From positions 20,702 through 84,701 of the forward strand of contig JAZNKF010000013.1 in assembly GCA_045578425.1 (NCBI GenBank): a DNA stretch of 64,000 bases, written 5' to 3'. A program made the position numbers and the translations under genes. Shown here piece after piece: positions 60,488 through 64,000 of the stretch (the stretch's first letter is position 1; each line of letters opens with the position of its first letter). The notes under the pieces are model-generated. The model did no database searches. It was not told the origin of the DNA and saw only the letters and a list, made by a program, of their open reading frames with translations. This DNA is from RGIG3009 sp045578425 (lineage in GTDB: Bacteria; Bacillota; Clostridia; Oscillospirales; Acutalibacteraceae).

Positions 60488-61414
60488 TTATGCATCTGTC
60501 ATACCGAGATTTTTCATCAATTCTTGCGCGGCGTTATAGCCCATTTTCTTTTGACGGTTATTCATGGCCGCCACTTCAATAATAATTGCCAAGTTTCGTC
60601 CGGGTTTTACCGGAATGGTCAGCATGGGGACTTGAATACCCAAAATATCCATATATTCGTCTTTAAGACCCATACGGTCATATACTTTATCTTTATTCCA
60701 TTGTTCCATTTGTATGACCATATCAATTTTCTCGGTCATTTTGACAGCACCCATACCAAAAATGCGACGTACGTTGACAATACCGATACCGCGCAATTCG
60801 ATAAAGTGGCGGATATTATCCGGGGCCGAACCCACCAACGTTTTAGAAGAAACACGGCGGATTTCCACCGCATCGTCGGCAATCAAACGGTGTCCACGTT
60901 TGACAAGTTCAATGGCGGTTTCACTTTTACCGACACCACTGTCACCCACCAATAAAATACCTTCACCGTACGCTTCCACCAATACACCGTGGCGCGTAAT
61001 ACGAGGAGCCAACTGCACGTTCAAAAAAGCAATCAACGACGCCATTACGCCCGAAGTGGTATCGGTGCTTTGCAACAGCGGTATATCGTATTCCTTGCAA
61101 GCGTCTTCCAGTTCCTGCGGAATTTCCAACGAACGCGACACCACCACCATCGGCGGTTTTTGTGACAAAAATTCACGCAACCGTTCTTTCCTGATTTCCT
61201 TAGAAACAGCTTTTAAATATCCAAATTCACTTTTACCCATTACCTGCACACGGGTATTGTCAAAATATTCAAAATAACCCGACAAACCCAAACCGGGCCG
61301 ATTAACCTCCGGCGATACCACCGTGCGTTCCTCACCCTTTTCGGGCATATACACAACCGACAACGATAATTCTTCCGCAATTTTGCTGATAGTAACGGAA
61401 TATTGCTTTTCCAA
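60488..61414 (-). CDS. hprK: HPr kinase/phosphorylase, TTG start
   Basis: A 308-residue enzyme that phosphorylates and dephosphorylates HPr at Ser46 to control carbon catabolite repression. The Walker A motif GDSGVGKSETAIEL is clear, as are RGIGIVNVR and PVKPGRNLAIIIE. ATG 61456, 14 codons upstream, has no ribosome binding site. TTG 61414 follows AAAGGTGGGAG and gives the normal length, so it is chosen. First gene of the hprK-glcK-murB-whiA-dnaE series. A clean promoter could not be identified in 61415-61500. Confidence 0.93.
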   Translation of the reverse strand: MEKQYSVTISKIAEELSLSVVYMPEKGEERTVVSPEVNRPGLGLSGYFEYFDNTRVQVMGKSEFGYLKAVSKEIRKERLREFLSQKPPMVVVSRSLEIPQELEDACKEYDIPLLQSTDTTSGVMASLIAFLNVQLAPRITRHGVLVEAYGEGILLVGDSGVGKSETAIELVKRGHRLIADDAVEIRRVSSKTLVGSAPDNIRHFIELRGIGIVNVRRIFGMGAVKMTEKIDMVIQMEQWNKDKVYDRMGLKDEYMDILGIQVPMLTIPVKPGRNLAIIIEVAAMNNRQKKMGYNAAQELMKNLGMTDA

Positions 61415-61524
61415 AATACTCCCACCTTTCCGATAACTATATTCAGTATAACGCATTTTTTTATTATAGAAAAGTCTTTTTTTATATTTTTACATTTTTA
61501 GGGACAAATTAAAAATATTCGTTG

Positions 61525-61553
61525 TTGCATTTATCGGTAAAATATAGTAGAAT
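61525..61553 (+). promoter_or_regulatory. promoter of the GT4 glycosyltransferase gene
   Basis: TTGCAT (61525-61530), 17 bases, TAGAAT (61548-61553), reading right from the hprK-divergent space. The ribosome binding site AGGGAG is at about 61573-61578. Confidence 0.65.
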
Positions 61554-61586
61554 AATCACAAATTATTACAGAAGGGAGAGTGTGGC

Positions 61587-62741
61587 ATGAGTGATTTTTC
61601 AGTTGGGCTATTCAACGATTCGTTCCCCCCTATGATAGACGGCGTTGCCCAAGCGGTAAAAAATTACGCTACATTTTTGAATGAGAAAAACTGCCATGTC
61701 ACCGTTGTCACACCCGATTACCGCGACGTTCAAGACAACTATCCCTTTGAAGTGTATCGGTATCCCTCTTTGCCCGCCACGGCTCGCATCGGCTATCGGG
61801 TAGGTGTTCCGTTCACACCTGAAACGATCTCCAAACTACGTTCTAAAAAATTTGATATCATGCACGTTCACGCTCCGTTTGCCTCGTCGGTGTTGGTAAG
61901 TACCATTAACCATCGTCCTCATGTTCCGGTGGTTCTCACTTACCATACGCGGTTTGATTTGGATTTGCAAAAACGCATTCCCAATGCCGCCATGCGTAAA
62001 GTGGCTTCCAAATTTATGCTCAAAAACGTCAACGCCGCTGACGAGGTGTGGGTGGTTACTTCCGCTTGCGGCAAATTTTTGGCAGACATTGGCTACGACG
62101 GCCCGTACCGTGTAATGGAAAACGGCACGGATTTTGTCCGCGGACAAGCTTCCGATGAAAAAATTGCCGCTTTGCGCGAACAGTATCATCTGTACGAAGA
62201 TGTTCCCGTTTTTTTGTTTGTCGGCCGTATGATGTGGTACAAAAACATCCGCCTCATTTTGGATACCCTGGCTATTTTACGCAACAACGGTATGGATTTT
62301 CGTGCTTTCTTTATCGGTGACGGATATGATTTGCCTGACATCAAAGCCTATGCCGAAAAAATTCAGTTGCAAGAAAACACCGTGTTCACCGGTTCGTTAT
62401 TTGACCGTGAACAGTTGCGGGTGTTTTACAGCATTACCGATTTGTTTTTATTCCCGTCCACTTACGACACCTGCGGCATTGTGGTAAAAGAAGCCGCTGC
62501 TTGCGACTGTCCCTCGCTGCTCATTGAAAACAGCGGCGCCGCCGAAGGCGCCGTTCACGGCGAAAACGCCTTTTTAGCACAGGAAAATCCGGCTTCCTGC
62601 GCAGAAGTAGTCATGCAAGCCTTAGCAGACCGCACCGCTTTGAAAGCAGTAGGTATCAACGCAGGAAATACTCTTTACCTTTCTTGGAGTGACGTGGTCG
62701 ACCGCGCTTATGCCCGCTATGAGGAGATTTTGAATCGATAA
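61587..62741 (+). CDS. GT4-family glycosyltransferase (glucosyl-diacylglycerol-synthase-like)
   Basis: A 384-residue retaining glycosyltransferase with two Rossmann domains. N-terminal motif FNDSFPPMIDGVAQAVKNY and the acceptor-side pattern VLTYHTRFD resemble diacylglycerol glucosyltransferases. The C-terminal donor domain has FVGRMMWYKNIRLIL and the E-x7-E region (FPSTYDTCGIVVKEAAACDC). Probable role: transfer of glucose to a lipid or wall precursor at the inner membrane face; exact product is inferred. No partner gene is adjacent; it is followed by a tRNA gene. Confidence 0.87.
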   Translation: MSDFSVGLFNDSFPPMIDGVAQAVKNYATFLNEKNCHVTVVTPDYRDVQDNYPFEVYRYPSLPATARIGYRVGVPFTPETISKLRSKKFDIMHVHAPFASSVLVSTINHRPHVPVVLTYHTRFDLDLQKRIPNAAMRKVASKFMLKNVNAADEVWVVTSACGKFLADIGYDGPYRVMENGTDFVRGQASDEKIAALREQYHLYEDVPVFLFVGRMMWYKNIRLILDTLAILRNNGMDFRAFFIGDGYDLPDIKAYAEKIQLQENTVFTGSLFDREQLRVFYSITDLFLFPSTYDTCGIVVKEAAACDCPSLLIENSGAAEGAVHGENAFLAQENPASCAEVVMQALADRTALKAVGINAGNTLYLSWSDVVDRAYARYEEILNR

Positions 62742-62759
62742 TTTTTTGCAAACAACCCC

Positions 62760-62788
62760 TTGACATTTTTGCAAAAATGCGGTAAGAT
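62760..62788 (+). promoter_or_regulatory. promoter of tRNA-Ala
   Basis: TTGACA (62760-62765), 17 bases, TAAGAT (62783-62788). The start would be near 62795, just upstream of the mature 5' end at 62802. Confidence 0.88.
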
Positions 62789-62801
62789 AAGGGGCGTCTA
62801 T

Positions 62802-62877
62802 GGGGGCGTAGCTCAGCTGGGAGAGCGTACGGTTCGCATCCGTAAGGTCGAGAGTTCGATCCTCTTCGTCTCCACCA
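62802..62877 (+). tRNA. tRNA-Ala (anticodon CGC)
   Basis: A 76-base cloverleaf with encoded CCA. Acceptor GGGGGCG pairs with CGTCTCC with G-U at 3:70, the alanine identity element. D arm GCTC/GAGC, anticodon stem TACGG/CCGTA with loop TTCGCAT (anticodon CGC, reading GCG), T arm GAGAG/CTCTT with loop TTCGATC. Discriminator A. A terminator follows. Confidence 0.95.
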
Positions 62878-62882
62878 AAAAG

Positions 62883-62918
62883 AACCGACAATTTTCGATA
62901 GAAGATTGTCGGTTTTTT
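62883..62918 (+). terminator. terminator of tRNA-Ala
   Basis: AACCGACAAT (62883-62892) pairs with ATTGTCGGTT (62905-62914), further pairs inward around a GATA loop, then TTTTTT. The right arm ATTGTCGGTT recurs at 62962-62971. Confidence 0.9.
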
Positions 62919-63047
62919 GTTCTCTTCACTTTTCTCTTTTCGTTCTTCTCTCTTCTCTAACATTGTCGGTTCCAGATAAAAGATAAGAGAGAATAGAGAA
63001 AAGGTGGTTTTGCTCCGAAAAACATTAAATTTAACTATAAAACACTA

Positions 63048-63053
63048 TATAAT
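63048..63053 (+). promoter_or_regulatory. -10 element before the four-helix-bundle gene
   Basis: A perfect TATAAT lies 21 bases before ATG 63074, with only a weak -35 candidate (TTAAAT) 17 bases upstream. If real, it yields a short leader starting near 63060. Confidence 0.4.
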
Positions 63054-63073
63054 ACAAACAGAGGTGATAACAA

Positions 63074-63424
63074 ATGAACAGTCCATTGCTTGATAAATCT
63101 CTTGATTTTGCAACTCTAATCGTATTGTTTTATGAGGGCTTTTCTAAGACAAAAAAAGACACCACTATCGCAAAGCAGTTGCTTCGTTCCGCTACAAGCG
63201 TTGGCGCTAATATCAATGAAGCGATTTATGGAAATAGCAAGGCTGATTTTATTTCCAAATTACATATTTCTTTTAAAGAAACCGGCGAGAGCATTTATTG
63301 GATCACCTTGCTCAAACGAACAAACTTAATCGAATATGATTTTGATAAGCTTCTTTCTTTGGCAGAAGAAATCAAAAGAATGTTAATCGCTTCGCTCAAT
63401 ACCGCAAAGGAAAATAACAAATGA
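63074..63424 (+). CDS. four-helix-bundle protein of the 23S-IVS/Avd type
   Basis: A 116-residue all-helical protein matching the four-helix-bundle family first known from 23S rRNA intervening sequences and related to Avd of diversity-generating retroelements. Visible pattern: QLLRSATSVGANINEAIYGN, then KADFISKLHISFKETGESIYW. Biochemical role unknown; relatives bind nucleic acid. AGAGGTG precedes ATG 63074. It overlaps the GNAT gene by 4 bases (ATGA). Codon use is AT-rich compared with the rest of the window. Confidence 0.85.
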   Translation: MNSPLLDKSLDFATLIVLFYEGFSKTKKDTTIAKQLLRSATSVGANINEAIYGNSKADFISKLHISFKETGESIYWITLLKRTNLIEYDFDKLLSLAEEIKRMLIASLNTAKENNK

Positions 63425-63861
63425 TATACTTAAAACCAATAACGCTTGATAACATAAATGATTTTAAAAACACATCGTACGATAATATGACTCTTGAACA
63501 AAAAGAAGAAATGATAACTGAGAGCATAAATAAAATTCACAATAATATGTATTTTGAATTTTTAGTGGTATATAAAAATGATATTGTAATTGGATTTATG
63601 AACCTCTTCGCCCACTCCAAACACATTATAAGTTGCGGACCAACTATTAAAGATGGATTTCAACGCAAGGGGTTTGGCTTTGAAGCTGAAGTTTTAGCAT
63701 TAAAATATGCCAAGGAAAAAGGATTTACTATCGCAGTTGGCGGTGTTGACGATAATAATATAGCAAGTATTAAATTACATGAAAAATTAGGATTTGAATT
63801 AGAGAGGAAATACCTCAACAAACAAGGAAGAACTATTAGATCATACATTAAAGCAATATAA
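63421..63861 (+). CDS. GNAT family N-acetyltransferase
   Basis: A 146-residue acetyltransferase. The acetyl-CoA binding motif is in FQRKGFGFEAEVLALKYAKE, followed by GGVDDNNIASIKLHEKLGFE, typical of RimJ/RimL-type GNATs. Substrate unknown (an amine or protein N-terminus). Strongly AT-rich with many AAT, ATA and TTA codons. It is co-transcribed with the four-helix-bundle gene and ends at the terminator at 63926-63959. Confidence 0.85.
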   Translation: MIYLKPITLDNINDFKNTSYDNMTLEQKEEMITESINKIHNNMYFEFLVVYKNDIVIGFMNLFAHSKHIISCGPTIKDGFQRKGFGFEAEVLALKYAKEKGFTIAVGGVDDNNIASIKLHEKLGFELERKYLNKQGRTIRSYIKAI

Positions 63862-63925
63862 TTGTTTGATATACGGGAGTTTAAACACATAATATAAACA
63901 ACTTCAAATTTGTACAACCCTTTCA

Positions 63926-63959
63926 GAAAAACCGACAAGTTTTGATTTGTCGGTTTTTC
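63926..63959 (+). terminator. terminator after the GNAT gene
   Basis: GAAAAACCGACAA (63926-63938) pairs with TTGTCGGTTTTTC (63947-63959), loop of 8. The core AACCGACAA/TTGTCGGTT is the same as in the tRNA terminator and the secY-adk hairpin. Confidence 0.85.
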
Positions 63960-63967
63960 AACTAAAT

Positions 63968-63983
63968 CCACCCTTTCGGGTGG
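63968..63983 (+). repeat. small hairpin CCACCC-TTTC-GGGTGG near the window edge
   Basis: A 6-bp perfect hairpin with a 4-base loop, followed by AGCAAAGCGAACGATTT at the window end. It could be the start of a dispersed repeat or a structural RNA; the flank beyond 64000 is needed. Confidence 0.3.
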
Positions 63984-64000
63984 AGCAAAGCGAACGATTT

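Noticed and set aside
61415..61456. ATG 61456 as start of hprK
   Set aside because: No ribosome binding site before it; TTG 61414 follows AAAGGTGGGAG and gives the family length. Left at high but not full confidence.
62905..62971. ATTGTCGGTT copies as attL/attR of an integrated element
   Set aside because: Ten bases only, 57 bases apart, one copy part of a terminator, and no integrase in view; evidence is insufficient.
1..64000. Insertion sequences, prophage genes, toxin-antitoxin pairs or defence systems
   Set aside because: No transposase, integrase, phage structural, toxin or restriction-type protein was recognised; the window is core genome apart from the last kilobase.

Overview
The window is a stretch of chromosomal core genome from a low-to-mid GC Gram-positive bacterium. 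It is best read as Bacillota, class Clostridia, probably a fermentative gut lineage of the Oscillospirales/Ruminococcaceae kind. The evidence is the classic Firmicute order of the S10-spc-alpha ribosomal operon, HprK, WhiA, a ROK glucokinase, a Zn-ribbon S14, Cys4-type adenylate kinase and S4, YqeG/YqeK/YhbY/RsfS families, strong AGGAGG ribosome binding sites, and Thr-rich tracts in secreted proteins. The species cannot be named from this.

Layout. 1-1463: a partial small membrane protein (minus) divergent from an ApgM-like phosphoglycerate mutase/possible homoserine kinase (plus). 1532-4557: minus-strand alr, an AraC regulator and ldh from one promoter. 4640-20496: the full S10-spc-alpha operon (31 genes, rpsJ to rplQ), read on the minus strand from a good sigma-A promoter through a structured leader of about 360 nt. 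20545-26050: a plus-strand SurA/PrsA-like lipoprotein converging on a minus-strand cell-division operon ftsE-ftsX-M23 hydrolase-S41 protease homologue, in which the last protein lacks its catalytic serine. 26077-29418: CdaR/PucR-type regulator, MsmX-type ABC ATPase and rsuA. 29437-32695: DUF4830 protein, M24 peptidase, endonuclease-IV-like protein, YqeG phosphatase and rpsU with a near-consensus promoter.

32715-51671 is a long minus-strand run: spoU, dprA, topA, trmFO, plsX, a Ser-less ACP-like gene, rnc, an Elp3-like radical SAM gene, smc, ftsY, rdgB, yhbY, a nadD-yqeK fusion, an LCP protein, rsfS and leuS. It covers DNA topology, lipid precursor, tRNA/rRNA maturation, chromosome segregation, protein targeting and NAD supply. 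51707-53083 is infC-rpmI-rplT, with an L20-type attenuator and an AUA initiation codon for IF-3. 53097-61414 is hprK-glcK-murB-whiA-dnaE-pfkA, linking carbon control, glycolysis, wall synthesis and replication. 61525-62741 is a plus-strand GT4 glycosyltransferase.

From 62802 a tRNA-Ala(CGC) is followed by visibly AT-richer DNA carrying a four-helix-bundle protein of the 23S-IVS/Avd type and a GNAT acetyltransferase. This may be the edge of an acquired segment.

No transposon, phage module, CRISPR array or obviously new multi-gene system was found. The items most worth checking are the S10 leader RNA, the apparently dead S41 protease in the FtsEX operon, the ACP homologue without its phosphopantetheine serine, the AUA-initiated infC with its attenuator, and the repeated AACCGACAA/TTGTCGGTT palindrome. 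All start choices, promoters and alignments were made by eye without database searches.
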